Assembly (NCBI GenBank): GCA_949316235.1
Contig: OX438758.1
Location: forward strand, 15,504,194-15,568,193
Reading direction: 5' to 3'
DNA from: Oegoconia quadripuncta
Lineage: Eukaryota > Arthropoda > Insecta > Lepidoptera > Autostichidae
Length of the DNA: 64,000 nt
Part shown: in pieces, positions 7,909-18,784 of the stretch
Numbering within the stretch: position 1 is the first letter of the stretch
Layout of the letters: the number at the start of each line of letters is the position of its first letter
Translations under genes and position numbers: made by a program
The notes under the pieces: model-generated
Database searches by the model: none
What the model saw: the letters and a program-made list of their open reading frames with translations, nothing else
What the model was told of the DNA's origin: nothing

Positions 7909-9004
7909 ATAATAACAATTATAGGAATTTTCGCAGCTGTTTAGAATATTCTTGTTCACATCAGCATGAATCAGCTGTCTTGACAATGCATTTCGAGGAA
8001 ACCTTACAGCCACTGCAATAGTCTCAAATATAAGTATTGAATTTTGATACATTGATAGTATAGACTGACAACTTGTTCATCTTGTGATACTTGTAGGCCA
8101 ATTTGTTAGGGTAGGCAGTGCCTTTCTGCCTGTATGAATGGCGCGCATGGTCGCGAGATGGTTTCATTTCGTGAAAATCAATTAAGCCGCCGTTACAAAG
8201 ACTTTTACACTTTAGTAACTTATTAGTAATCTGTGCTTTTACCAGGGTCGGTTTGTGTCACACTTTCTTTTTGAGAGTTTCAGGGATTTTCTAAAAATTC
8301 AATTTATATCTGTAATTGTTATATCGTAATGATTGCTAACTAAACTAACATTCTATAGAACCTGCTATGTAAAGAATCCGCCATATTGAAATTGTCTCTG
8401 AATGAGGAATTTACTAGTGATGGGCAAGACTCTTATTTACTCCTTTACTTATGTCAAACCATATCGAATAATAAAATATCGAAAGTAAAAAACAAGTCGG
8501 TACGAGAGAGATCCGAGATCGTCTTTTGTTTACATAGCAAGATCCATAGAATGACATTTTAGCCTTTCGCACGCGACTTCGCCCGCTGCTTCGCTTGCGT
8601 GGAATTGCTTTATTGCAGATATGTTTAATTTGTTGTGATACATAAGGTGGTGGTTAGATCGAGGACGGGGGTTCCATAAATGAGACTCATAGTTTATCGT
8701 AATGTTACTCGAATAAGGCCCTTTAAAGATTAATCAAGCGCATATACCGGATGAGTTTTTTAACGTAAGGAAATAGAAGGTATTGGCAAAGGTAGCTTGA
8801 TTTTTGTTTTCAAAACCATCTATCGAGTCACTCTGAACTACTTTATTTTAATAAGCGGTCAGAAAATCGCCACATAGTGAATATGAAAAATATAAAGACT
8901 TTAATGTTTCTTAGGCCAGAGAGGAACAGGACAACATGAACAAACCACGCGATTTCTTTGTACTTATTTTAGGAATACTAATGTTGTATTCTTATTCCTT
9001 TTAC
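7909..9004. other. No gene seen
   Basis: AT-rich sequence with only repeat shreds. Around 8560-8625 is a minus-strand remnant of the Helitron-like family (CGACTTCGCCCGCTGCTTCG). At 8745-8800 is a piece resembling the MITE at 62257-62514 (GAAGGTATTGGCAAAGGTAG). No open frame of interest. Confidence 0.45.
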
Positions 9005-9215
9005 CCGACTGCCTAAGGAAGGAGGATAATGTTTTTCAAATGTATGTATGTCCGTTCATTTGGCGCATCCTGTATCCTAAACGGCTCGACCGATTTCGAA
9101 GTACATGGTGTCGTCAGATTCGTCTTGGTACCCGGAGTGTCATTGGATATATTTTATGAAAAAAATACAAAATATGCTGTCGGGTTTTTTGGTTTTGAAT
9201 TACTTAAATAGTTAT
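9005..9215 (+). repeat. Dispersed repeat, family with GGATAATGTTTTTC start
   Basis: Runs from GGAAGGAGGATAATGTTTTT through CCTAAACGGCTCGACCGATT to AATATGCTGTCGGG. Copies recur at 56755-56886 plus 57225-57300 (split by a SINE) and at 63462-63650 (with a palindrome inside). This copy shows the uninterrupted order. Confidence 0.7.
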
Positions 9216-9218
9216 TAA

Positions 9219-9360
9219 GTGCAATCAAGTAGTGCAATATTAGTAAATAAGTGCAATTAAGTAGTGCAATATTAGTAAATAAGTGCAATAAAGTAGTGCA
9301 ATAATAGTAAATAAGTGCAATCAAATAGTGCAATAATAGTAAATAAGTCCAATAAAGTTA
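9219..9360. repeat. 32-bp tandem repeat, four copies plus a partial
   Basis: Units start GTGCAATCAAGTAGTGCAAT and end in TAGTAAATAA at a 32-bp period (9219, 9251, 9283, 9315), with a few substitutions, and fade into a fifth partial unit. Confidence 0.9.
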
Positions 9361-9824
9361 CAGTAATAAACAAAATATTGTTTGTTTGTATACGCTTTAT
9401 TGTACAAAAGAAAATAAATACGAAACAAACTTACTTAAAACTATGCACAGACGGACTTATCCCACAACGGGATATTTTATTTAATATTACTGCAATTTTC
9501 CGAAATGCTAAAAACTCCAATGTTTCTATCGACGTGCAATGCTAACGTCCATAATAACGTGTTTCAAGCGACAAAGAATCTCGCAAATAGGTTTTATAAC
9601 AGAAAATAAAAATGCGTTCTACCAGCAGTTGTTTGTTCATTTCCAATTAAGGATTTCGCCACACATTTTGTTTCCAATTTCCGAACAATACATCTTCCTC
9701 ACAATCGGTGTACCTACAGTTTCCAACGTTTGTTTCTTTTAAAAATAAACTTACTACAAAATGTCACAAAGTTTGTTCTTAATCTCGTAGAAGATAAATT
9801 GAAAATCTAAAGGCACACAATTAG

Positions 9825-9950
9825 GTTCATCGTCATCATATCTGCCGCAGGACATCCACTGTTGAACATGTGCTTCCAATTTCCAGAGCGACTGGTTCGA
9901 AGAGGCCTGTATCCAATGATTTCCTCTTACCTTCATCACCGACATAGCCC
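9825..9950 (-). pseudogene. Non-LTR reverse-transcriptase C-terminus, fragment
   Basis: The minus-strand frame includes RGNHWIQASSNQSLWKLEA followed by HVQQWMSCG, the usual C-terminal tail of an insect endonuclease/reverse-transcriptase polyprotein. The rest of the open frame (9754-10023) is unrelated flank. Similar tails occur at 55990-56105, with internal pieces at 41195-41290 and 51590-51685. Confidence 0.65.
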
Positions 9951-10229
9951 AGCGGAAAAGAAGTAGCAGTGGGGCACATAGCTTGAAGAAATTGACGGCC
10001 GATGGGTCACTAAAGCTCTTCATTAGATACCACCCACAAAGAGACGAAGATCGCGAGAAGTCATCTGTATTAAAGCTTAATTTATTGGGAACTGCTGAAC
10101 CTTAAACAATACAATATAGCACATTACAACACAACGCAATAACTCACACTAGGTATATGGGGTAGATACTTTTGACGTTTTGACTGAAATCCACATTTTT
10201 ATAATTTAAAGACCCACCCATCAAAACTT

Positions 10230-10380
10230 GCATTGAGTTTATCCGTGAATAGGGATCTAATTACAATGTTTATTGTAGAGATGAGGTCGCCAAATTGTAC
10301 ATTCTATTCTTACCACTTTTCGGAAACTGTGTTTTCTTTTCTGTTGTGCAATAAAGTGTATTTGTATTTATTGTTTATTT
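10230..10380 (+). mobile_element. Retroposon 3' end with TATTTG tail
   Basis: Contains ACATTCTATTCTTACCACTT and, later, GTGCAATAAAGTG followed by TATTTGTATTTATTG. The reverse complement of the same end is at 14300-14395. The tail type is the likely seed of the pentanucleotide array at 44407. Confidence 0.6.
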
Positions 10381-10613
10381 AAATTCACCCTTATAACCTA
10401 ATCATCCCTTTTCCCATAGCACTGACCCAGAACGTGAAGCGATATGGAAAAATACAAGCATCCACGCGTGACGTCACATACACATAGATGGCGCAAACAC
10501 CGTAGAACACGCAATAGTCCGCAGTAAGTCAACTACTGCGTAGGTATATAAGAAATAACTCTCAATTGTTCCAAATTCGATGATTGATGGTGATGATGAA
10601 TTTATTGTCAGGA

Positions 10614-10874
10614 TCAATTGTTCCAAAAAATTACAATCGAATTTTTCGAAAGATTTAGCGGGTAGTATTTGAATAACATTTCCTCGCTCGTAATTCGCGG
10701 ATTTTCTGTATTAAATAAAAATGTGCGGCAAACGTGACCATCTACCATCGGCTGACACGGAATGCATCCCTTGCCCTTTGGTCCGTTGTGACATCTGCAC
10801 TTACACTGTTCGGTTTTTTTCGTGTCTTCCATGAATATTTCAATAAACGAGTTATTATGAAATGAGTTTCTCAT
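10614..10874 (-). CDS. Possible short hypothetical ORF, Cys-rich centre
   Basis: An ATG-started 86-codon frame. From a second Met it reads MEDTKKTEQCKCRCHNGPKG and continues GCIPCQP, giving five Cys in about 20 residues. No signal peptide or known fold is evident. It sits alone in repeat-poor sequence with no recognised neighbours. It could be an exon of an unseen gene, a long noncoding transcript or chance. Confidence 0.15.
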   Translation of the reverse strand: MRNSFHNNSFIEIFMEDTKKTEQCKCRCHNGPKGKGCIPCQPMVDGHVCRTFLFNTENPRITSEEMLFKYYPLNLSKNSIVIFWNN

Positions 10875-11640
10875 CTTTATTTTATCAATTATGCTGCCTA
10901 GAGTGGCGATTAGGTAAAAATTAAGTTAAATATCCAACATACAAGTCTATAGGATTCGCACTTCCGCAGTATTTAACTATGCTCTATGGGATTTCTGCCG
11001 CGGGCCGCGCTGCTTCAAACCGCCAGATTGCTGATTCATGCTGGCTCGAACTCGTGTACAGCACGTCAAAGACTCAAATTTCATTAAATTCAATAAAAAG
11101 ATAACGGAGTTATTATAAGCCAACATTGATGTGATGTAGGGTTGTAGGGAAAAGAAAATTGGTTTGAATAAGACACAATCGATTCTTACCAATAGGCGAT
11201 ACAATAAAGAAATCGTATTTGTTGTTAGTGAGTTGGGTTACTCATTTATACTTCGGTACTGTGGCAGAACAGAACGCAAGCGCTATTTGCTCGTTAGCTA
11301 TGGCTGTTACAGCGCAAATGTAAGTAAACATAGTACTTGTAAATGCCATTTCAAACCGAACTCGTTGCCCCTTACGGTTCTCAAACTGACGAACGCTATG
11401 CCCAGGTCGACGTTAAGAAAAATGGTAGCTATATTTGGAAGTCAAGTTTTCAGTTGCAGTTGTAACCTGAGTTTAAAGGCATCGATAGTGAAACAATATA
11501 GTAAATTTACTTCTTGAAGTAAATCGGCCATCTATTTCTTATGTATTTATGAAAAATATGTTACGGGGAGAAAGAGCGCACACGCATAAAACGACGAATA
11601 AATGTGATAGACAATTGTTATCTTTATTGAATTAAGTTAA
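10875..11640. other. No gene seen
   Basis: A 117-codon frame at 11164-11517 (+) starts with TTG and has no family signature, so I treat it as chance. No clear repeat is visible. Confidence 0.4.
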
Positions 11641-11641
11641 A

Positions 11642-11860
11642 AGGAGCGTCGGTGGCTCAGCGGTTATGACGCGGTCTCCCAATTTAGGAGGTACGGGTTC
11701 GATTCCCAGGCAGGCCACCCACCACTGCTCTCTTAAACGGTGAAGGAAAACATCGTGAGGAAACCTGCATGCGAAATAAAAATTCGAAGGCATGTGAAGT
11801 CCCCAACCCGGATTGGGCCAGTGTGGACTATGATGTACCCGTATATAATGAGAGACCACG
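11642..11860 (+). mobile_element. SINE-D copy
   Basis: The tRNA-like head GGTGGCTCAGCGGTTATGAC has A-box features, and GGTTCGATTCCC is the B-box. The body has ACGGTGAAGGAAAACATCGT and CCCCAACCCGGATTGGGCCA. Other copies are at 36890-37205 (-), 38806-39005 (+, 3' part) and 51003-51240 (+). Confidence 0.75.
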
Positions 11861-11965
11861 TTTCAGTGACATAAGTCATCACTGATACTTTCATCTCAGA
11901 TATTTTGAATGAGAAGACTGAGCAGTTTCCCGAACTCTGCCCATCCGTGTTGGATTAGACTTACC
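11849..11965 (+). repeat. Dispersed repeat shared with 41015-41165
   Basis: ATAAGTCATCACTGATACTT and ATTTTGAATGAGAAG then CTGCCCATCC recur in reverse orientation at 41015-41165. The two copies are diverged. It directly follows the SINE-D copy. Confidence 0.6.
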
Positions 11966-12187
11966 TACTTATCCTGAGTAGACGTACGTACTTATCTAAA
12001 ACTTTGAGTATGGAGCTCCCAACTGACACGACATGGGCATTTGCCATAATGTCCAGAAAGTAATGGCAAATTGTACTTTTCAGTCTTCGGTAACCTTTCG
12101 CAGTGTATGTTCCATGTTCCTTTTTTCGGAGCTTTTTCTGATATCTTCGGGCCGCTGAAAATCTTCAACCCTGAGTGAAAGACGATT

Positions 12188-12295
12188 TACATTACAATAC
12201 AATACAAATTACTCTTTATTGCGCAAAATAAATTACAATAATGTTTGATGATAACAATGGAACACAATTAGGCGGTCTTATCACTGAAAGAGATC
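12188..12295 (-). mobile_element. Retroposon 3' end with (TATTG) tail
   Basis: On the minus strand, TTTTGCGCAATAAAGAGTAA precedes TTTGTATTGTATTG, a polyadenylation-like hexamer followed by a pentanucleotide tail. The same end leads into the long array at 44407-44820. Confidence 0.6.
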
Positions 12296-12326
12296 TCTTC
12301 TCTTCCGGCTATGAAAATATCGAATG

Positions 12327-12369
12327 TGTGTGTGTGTGTGTGCGTGTGTGTGCGTGCGTGTGTGTGTGT
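12327..12369. repeat. (GT)n microsatellite
   Basis: TG dinucleotides with CG-containing interruptions. Confidence 0.9.
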
Positions 12370-13485
12370 AATTGATGATTACTAGAGCCAATTTAATTTA
12401 TGCATTTTGATTATAATTCTGACTGGATTATTTTTAGTTATTAAATTCAAAAGTTTGAGAACCTCATCGTATAACTATAAAAGCGACCAGGGTTGTGGTC
12501 CCGAGACGGAATAATCAGTTGTTATTACCTTATTGCAAACAGAATAGGAACGATGTACATATCCAAATGAACGAAGTGTAGGTATGTGTCGCTGGAAACA
12601 TGGAAACTGTGCTGCTCAGAGCGGGTTGGTTAGGTGGTGTTAGGTTGCTTTGAAAATACCGGGCTACCCTCTCGTTAGCGCAGTTTCCAATAATGTAGGA
12701 AATATCCGCCTAGGCATTTCATGAAATTGAAATTCAGGTTAATTCAGCAATCTGCCTGCGATAATACGACCAAAGTAGATCCAAATGAACCTTCACTGAA
12801 ATCATTCGAGCGTCAGACAGTCGTTTTCAAAGGCCTCCGACGTCCATCTTGTCATCATTGAAGACATCGGAACCGACTGTTTAACTTGCCAGCACGGAGT
12901 AAAATAATAATTTTTACGTTATTATGGATAACAAACATGTATACCTGCACCTACAACAAGGACACTGCACCGAGGCAATTGTATAAAATATTCTCGTAAT
13001 CGGGTGTCTTCGATACAGGCTTGGCTAGTGAGGAGACCGGAAGGAACACTCAAAATATGCTTTTGTTGTAGGAAGGGTTCGGAAGATGTTAACAGAAAGC
13101 CATTGTATACTCAAAGTATATCGATGTATTAATTCGTCTTCAACAATGCGTTGTCTTATATTTATAACTTATTCTAACTTTCGTCACTACACTTAGCCTA
13201 ATACACACATACATATATTTTTTTTTAAATTTATTTATAATTTATTGCACACAAGTACACATAAAAGTCAAATACATACTAGATATAGGATGTACAAAAG
13301 GCACTAGCTTATCTCTAAAAAGAGATTTCTTCTAGCAAGATTTATTGTCGTTGATGTGACCCACTTACCATTTCCGTTTGCGAGGGTTTGGTAAATTTAT
13401 ATTTAAAATCACAATACATCATTTTCTCCAAAACATATCTCATATATCCAGATGATAAGAATGCATGGATGTGAACTGTTCGGCG
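12370..13485. other. No gene seen
   Basis: AT-rich sequence. A T-rich segment near 13218 resembles a retroposon tail in reverse (AATTTATTTATAATTTATTG). No supported ORF. Confidence 0.4.
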
Positions 13486-13489
13486 ATAT

Positions 13490-13640
13490 TCAGTCTACTT
13501 TTCTTTTTTTATCGAATCATAAATCTTAAAAATACTTTTTTAAAAAGAGCAACTCCTGATTTTCTTGCCCGTTCTTCTCTGGGGAGTCTGCCTTGTGAAT
13601 GAGCGATAATTGTGTGTCATGACGTCTCAAATGTTATTTT
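13490..13640 (+). mobile_element. Non-LTR 3' UTR fragment (LINE-3 relative)
   Basis: Contains AAAAAGAGCAACTCCTGATT, CGTTCTTCTCTGGGGAGTCT and TTGTGAATGAGCGATAAT, matching 36630-36780 and, more distantly, the 3' UTR at 21766-22002. Confidence 0.6.
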
Positions 13641-13649
13641 TATAAGTAT

Positions 13650-13912
13650 ATATAAGTAAACTCAAGTAAACGTGTTGATTAATAAACCTTACTTGAGACC
13701 TGAAACGTACGTGCATACTCAAGCAGTACTCACTTGAGACGTGCGCCAAGTTTCACGTATTAATAAACGAAACTCAAAACTGTCATTCATTCGCCGCTGA
13801 GGCGAATTCTTGAGAAGTGATCTCAGCTGAGCAGACTTCAAGATTGGTTTATAAATTAGCACGTAGCGTAGTTGTCAACTTTTGGTTTATTTTTTTATTA
13901 ATACGGGCCTTA
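13650..13912. mobile_element. MITE, AATAAACC family, diverged copy
   Basis: Matches 39600-39930 in order: CTCAAGTAAACGTGTTGATT, CAAGCAGTACTCACTTGAGA, CGCCGCTGAGGCGAAT, GGTTTATAAATTAGCACG. The right end TATTAATACGGGCCTT is the partner of the left end of the other copy. Confidence 0.65.
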
Positions 13913-14299
13913 GTAGGGAATCAATAGTATTAGCCTTTAGGTTAAGATGTGGTCACATTCCACGGAACAATTTCTACCACTTGACGGGCCGAACAGAGAG
14001 TTCTTTATGTATATAAATGTCACAAACACTGTGATCAGAGCGTGACCGATAAGCAGTAAAGATAAAGAGATAACGTATAAATTAACATCACTTAGGGCCT
14101 ACCTCTGTTAATAAACGCTAAAAATAGCTGTGTCAAAAGGATTCCAGAGAAAAGCTAATCCATAGAGAAGTCATAGCAAACAATGTAATCCACAATGAGG
14201 CTGACAGTGGCATTAAAGTGCTGTAAGCCTCCTCAAAAACACAATTTCACTGTAGTGGTGGCCATCCAAGAACTAACCGCACTACGCAACGCCTTAATT

Positions 14300-14395
14300 A
14301 CAATACAATATAAATACACTTTACTGCACAACAGAAAAGAAAATACGGTTTCAGAAAAGTGGTAAGAATAGAATGTATAATTACACTAATCGTTT
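14300..14395 (-). mobile_element. Retroposon 3' end, reverse copy
   Basis: Reverse complement of the end at 10290-10380: AAGTGGTAAGAATAGAATGT next to CACAACAGAAAAGAAAATAC and a CAATACAATATAAATACA tail. Confidence 0.6.
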
Positions 14396-14412
14396 AAGAT
14401 CTGAGATCTGAA

Positions 14413-14546
14413 CGGCCTTACACCATCCTAAATTCAAACTAATTCGGCATACATTGCTGAGAGGCTTGGTTCTGACAACTCAAATATCCTTAATTCAACC
14501 AGCAATGTATGTCAGTTAGTCTGAATTTAGAATGGTGTATTAGGCC
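14413..14546. mobile_element. Short MITE with about 46-bp inverted repeats
   Basis: The left arm begins GGCCTTACACCATCCTAAAT. The right arm ends CTGAATTTAGAATGGTGTAT then TAGGCC. A few mismatches separate the arms and the loop is about 40 bp. Confidence 0.7.
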
Positions 14547-14768
14547 CTTAACTCCATGCCTCAGTCAGCACCATTTCCGACAGCATTATCGACCGCAAAC
14601 CATCCAATTTGAGCGAAACTGCCTACATAATAGATAGGCACTGACCGACCGATGCTACAATTCGCGCGTGCATTTTTAAGTTCGTCAAAAGTAATGGTTT
14701 ACCACTAAAGGTAAACCAACCTTTTACCAACCAACAAAAATAACCTTTTAAACAAGGTTATTTTTGAC

Positions 14769-15110
14769 GACCTGATTGGTGTAGTGGTTAGAAACTCTGC
14801 TGCTATACCAAAAGGTCGCGGATTCGAATCCCACTAGGGGCATATGTTTGGATGAAAAATACGGACATGTGTACCTGAGTTATAGATGTTTTTCATTTAT
14901 ATATGTATTTATTTACAAAAAAAAATGTATTTGTGTAGTTTATCAACCATCTGGTATCCACAAGTCTAGTTGCTTAATATGGAACTAGATAAAATAAAAA
15001 TAAATTAAATAAAATATCTTCAGACATACACACAGCGCCATCTAGTTCCGCAGATGTCTGTATATGTCCAAGGATATTTTATTTTTATTATTATTTATTA
15101 TTATTTTTGT
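14769..15110 (+). mobile_element. SINE-B copy with an inverted tail piece
   Basis: The head TTGGTGTAGTGGTTAGAAAC (A-box) and GGATTCGAATCCCACTAGGG (B-box) is followed by the family body (AACCATCTGGTATCCACAAG). At 15003-15046 a reversed piece of the same family's tail (GCGCCATCTAGTTCC) interrupts the expected end. Confidence 0.75.
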
Positions 15111-15311
15111 ATAGCTGAAATTAGTTTGGTCAGAAGCACGAATAGGATCGAATCGGGCTGTAAAAATATAGGGATAAATTTCTTTCTCTCATTGTTTATC
15201 TAATAAATCTATTATATATTGTATAACAGTAACTGAATTCGCAACAATCCTTTATTTTAATTTATTTTTTCTAGCCATATTGATAACAGAATATGTATAT
15301 GGTCTAATTTT

Positions 15312-15646
15312 ACCGCCTCCGTGGCTCAATGTAAACAACATTGAGTTTACGATTCGGAGGTCGCGGGTTCGATCCCCAGCGGGGTACATGTTTAAGTACT
15401 CGGTTTGGTTGGTGGTAGGGCATTTTAAATGTCCGCCTGGCTAGCTACCAGCATCTTATCTAAATCTGCCGCCAAGCAGCAATGTTAACAGCATTGTCGT
15501 GTTCCGGTTGTCAGAGATAAGATAGCCAGTCCCCCAAATGTGTTGGGGTTTCCGGGTCAATACGCTTCCATCTTCGACCTCATCTTCACTTAACATCAGG
15601 TGTGATTGGGGTCAAGTACCAACCCGTTATGCATAAAAAAAAAAAA
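15312..15646 (+). mobile_element. SINE-A, full-length reference copy
   Basis: The tRNA-related head CGCCTCCGTGGCTCAATGTA has the A-box and GGTTCGATCCCCAGCGGGGT the B-box. The body is CCGCCTGGCTAGCTACC, CTTATCTAAATCTGCCGCCA, GTTCCGGTTGTCAGAGATAA and GGGGTTTCCGGGTC. The 3' block CTTCACTTAACATCAGGTGT leads to an A-tail. About 330 bp. No coding capacity. Confidence 0.85.
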
Positions 15647-15649
15647 TTG

Positions 15650-16285
15650 CTGACAGTGGCGACCACCTCTTAAGTGCACTCGTGCGCTGCACTACAAGAT
15701 CTAAATAGGTCCAAACCAAAACTATAACACAAGAAATAGATAGATAAACATTTATTTGCATCCATATATACACACATAACAAATTTTACATATGAAAAAT
15801 ACAACTAAAACAATAAAACACAAGTACAGAAACATAAAATATTATGTGTGTGCCGCAGTATACAAAAAGGCTACAGATTTGCCCGAGGCGTGCAAAACAC
15901 TGGTATTCTGCTGAAACCTGAGGGTTGGTCGTGGGACAAATGGAATTTTAAAATGTATTTAGTGTTATCAAATTAAAACCTAACGTTATTGGTAAATGAA
16001 TACTGTGTAAGATTATTCCCGTAACATATTGGATTCAATTAATAAAATATACAATTATTATAGTATGAATTGATAATTAATGAAAAATTAAGAAATTATT
16101 GCAATTTTCGATTTCATATTCTATACACGTTATAATTGTCCACAATTGTGATGCCTAAGCTATGGATCCAATCTACAGCCCCCTACTGCTTCATATAATC
16201 TTCTCATAATAGGAAGACAGTGGTAAGGAATACCAATTTTCTGCTTTTCCATCAAAAAACATCTATATTTGGATTTAAATGTTGG
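15650..16285. other. No gene seen
   Basis: AT-rich sequence without recognised repeats or ORFs. Confidence 0.4.
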
Positions 16286-16289
16286 TTTA

Positions 16290-16649
16290 GATCTCAGTCT
16301 TAGATTAATGATTGGTCTCCGCGCCGCTACGACTAGATACCGTCGGCGTACTCGAAAAATGCGGCAACAAATACTACGCCGTATTCGGCGTACCCGCGCC
16401 ACTCACGCCACAAGTTCAAATTTCAAATTTTGGTTTAAGACTGAAGCAAAATGCCGGTTTGCGTAGTCAAACTATGTAATAACAATACTACAAAAACAAG
16501 AAAGATACTGGCATCACATACCATCAGTAAGTACTGTATAAATCTACACACTACAATATTGAGTTGCCGCATTCAGGAACCTGTTTTTTCTTCATAGTGC
16601 GGTATCTAGTCGTAGCGGCGCGGAGACCAATCATTAATCTAAGATCTCA
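16290..16649. mobile_element. Inverted-repeat element, about 50-bp arms
   Basis: The left arm at 16290-16341 (TTAGATTAATGATTGGTCTC, GCGCCGCTACGACTAG) is matched in reverse by 16601-16649. The spacer is about 260 bp. The short open frames on both strands across the arms are by-products of the repeat. Confidence 0.6.
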
Positions 16650-16659
16650 GTATTCTTAT

Positions 16660-17600
16660 AGGAGGTATGTTTTTCCAAATAATTCCTATTATATCAGAGA
16701 ACGCCCTCACGTACTCACTTACGACGTAAAATCAAATTAACTGGCATTGATTTCTACTACACAACTATTAAAACTTATTTTCGCTCGAACGAAAATGTGC
16801 CGTGTGCTTTGCAGTGCGCACGCCATCCCCATAGTTTCTATGAAACGCGAAGTAAACTGGCGCGTGAGATGAAAGATGTCTAGTACAATATTTTGTATTG
16901 GTACCCTACCCTCGCTTTCTCTCGCAGGGCACTAGCTGAAAATCAGTGTCTTACTGCTATAGGTGAGGATCCACACTGAGCGATGGCTCATTTGTGGTAT
17001 AGATACAACTCTATTAAGAATTGTAACAGTTGTACTTAATTTTTTTTTTATTACTGTGAAATAAGCACATTTCGTAAGAATAACACCAAGCAGAATGATT
17101 GTTGTATCGAATATTTTTGTATGTGTTTGTTAATATGCAAATAAACGCTTCATCTGTCTATCTATCTATCTACAAATCGTATGAAGAAACTAGACAAAAT
17201 TCGTGCACCGCACGCCACCGCCGCCGCCGACTTTTATCTTGACCTTGCTCGCATTGCATGCTCCCCGCCAATTGCAATTATCATCGACGCGTTCATTTCT
17301 ATATATCGCGAATTTGTTTACCTAATTGCGTGTAATTAGAATAAAGTATTTATTGTGAAAACAGTGAAATTGTTGTTATATATAAATAGCAAGTATTGAA
17401 TAGCTGAATTACTGTAAAAATGTTTAATAAACGACTTAATTAAAACAAACTGGCATACAATCAGGAGGCCCGTCTTTGAGGCCTTCTTTTAAATTAAAAC
17501 GAGAATGCAAAATGAAAAATACAACATTTACAAGAAGTTTTAAACCTGAAATTTATAGTAAAAGTAATGTCGTAACTAACTATAGGTACAACAAATTAGT
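16660..17600. other. No gene seen
   Basis: Repeat shreds and simple sequence: (TCTA)n near 17155-17171 and a short CCGCCGCCGCCGAC run near 17219. Confidence 0.4.
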
Positions 17601-17612
17601 ACAGTGCGCCAC

Positions 17613-17960
17613 CTAGTCTCGGAGGCAACACCTGCCTTTGCGGTGTATTGGCTTTTTGGTATACAAAATATAACCTTGCGTCACCGGGAATACGGTGCAC
17701 GACCATTCTGACAATTTTACTATAACGAAGTCAATTTTGTGCCATTTTCCAATATGATGGAATAGTGAGTGATGCAAGTCAGTCAATTCGTATTTTGCAC
17801 CACGGTGATATGAACCATCTGGCAGAAATATGTCACCTGAAACGTCGGACGATCCCGTCAATAAAAAAGAAACATGCGGACGGCCGAATTGAGAAACTTC
17901 TCCTTTTTGAAGTCGGTTAAAAATAAGAAGGAAACTGACAGGTTTCATAGAAATACAATT
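17613..17960 (-). repeat. Probable transposable-element remnant with a 111-codon ATG frame
   Basis: On the minus strand it contains AACCGACTTCAAAAAGGAGA, a phrase I associate with widely dispersed insect repeats. The overlying frame (MKPVSFLLIFNRLQKGEVSQ at its start) has no recognisable domain. A host exon cannot be excluded. Confidence 0.35.
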
Positions 17961-18261
17961 AAAAATTAGTTAGAATAGTCATATTTTTTCTTTTTGTATT
18001 AATTCAATTATGCAATATTAATGTATGTTATCAAGTCATTTTATAATTAGGTAGGTATGTGCATAGCAACAAAAATCATATATATACATAAAAACAATAG
18101 ACAAATTAAATTTAATTTCCCATAATATAGCCAGAAACAATTTATCATTTAAAAATTCTTTGAAAGTATAATACGTTTTATCGATTAAAAATTTATATAA
18201 CAACTCATGGTTACCATTAATGAAACTGTCATAATTTAAAATCAAATTTAGAACCAACTAG

Positions 18262-18395
18262 CTAGGCCTCGTCCTGCAAGAAGGTGCAAAGCAAAGTTTA
18301 TTCTTAATTTAAATATCTTTCGACTGGTGCCTGCAAGAACAATTTTTTAATTGTTTTTTATAAATTCAAATTTAGAACCAGCTAGGCCTCGTCGT
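18262..18395. repeat. Direct repeat of a GCTAGGCCTCGTC segment
   Basis: Two copies of AAATTTAGAACCA(ACTA)GCTAGGCCTCGTC lie at about 18244-18275 and 18366-18393. A nearby phrase ATCTTTCGACTGGTGCCTGC (18318) recurs as a variant at 18784. Confidence 0.55.
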
Positions 18396-18540
18396 ATCTA
18401 TTAATTTATTTCGTTTGTGTGATGAATACATCCCTCATAGATAAAAGTTGAGTCTAGTGCATCTCCAGGCAATTGTAATTGTTGTAAATTGTGTGATACA
18501 TAACAAAACTAACAATCTATGTATGTTATGATTGTTTATT

Positions 18541-18783
18541 TTCCGGTTGTCAGAGATAAGATAGCCAATTCCCCAAATATTTGGGTTTCCGGGTTAGTCC
18601 AATCCAAATCTGCCGCCAAACAGCAATATTAAGAGCATTGTTGTATTCCGTTTGTCAGATAAGATAGTCAGTTCCCCAAATAAGATGGGGTTTCCGGGTC
18701 AATACGCTTCCACCTTCGGCCTCATCTTCACTTAACATCATCAGGTTGAGGTCAAGTACCAACCCGTTGTGCATAAAAAAAAA
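18541..18783 (+). mobile_element. SINE-A, two abutting 3' pieces
   Basis: TTCCGGTTGTCAGAGATAAG begins a piece that ends near 18598. CCAAATCTGCCGCCAAACAG then restarts the middle of the consensus and continues to the A-tail. Both lack the tRNA head. Confidence 0.75.
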
Positions 18784-18784
18784 T

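Noticed and set aside
11164..11517. 117-codon plus-strand frame
   Set aside because: It starts with TTG, has no family signature, no promoter context and ordinary intergenic composition.
14769..14845. tRNA gene
   Set aside because: It is the head of SINE-B, repeated many times with a common body and tail.
15312..15390. tRNA gene
   Set aside because: A and B boxes are present, but the acceptor and anticodon stems do not pair properly and the same sequence heads a repeated SINE.
17613..17948. 111-codon minus-strand ATG frame as a host gene
   Set aside because: Its start overlaps a phrase typical of dispersed insect repeats (ACCGACTTCAAAAAGGAG) and no domain is recognisable. It is kept only as a repeat remnant.
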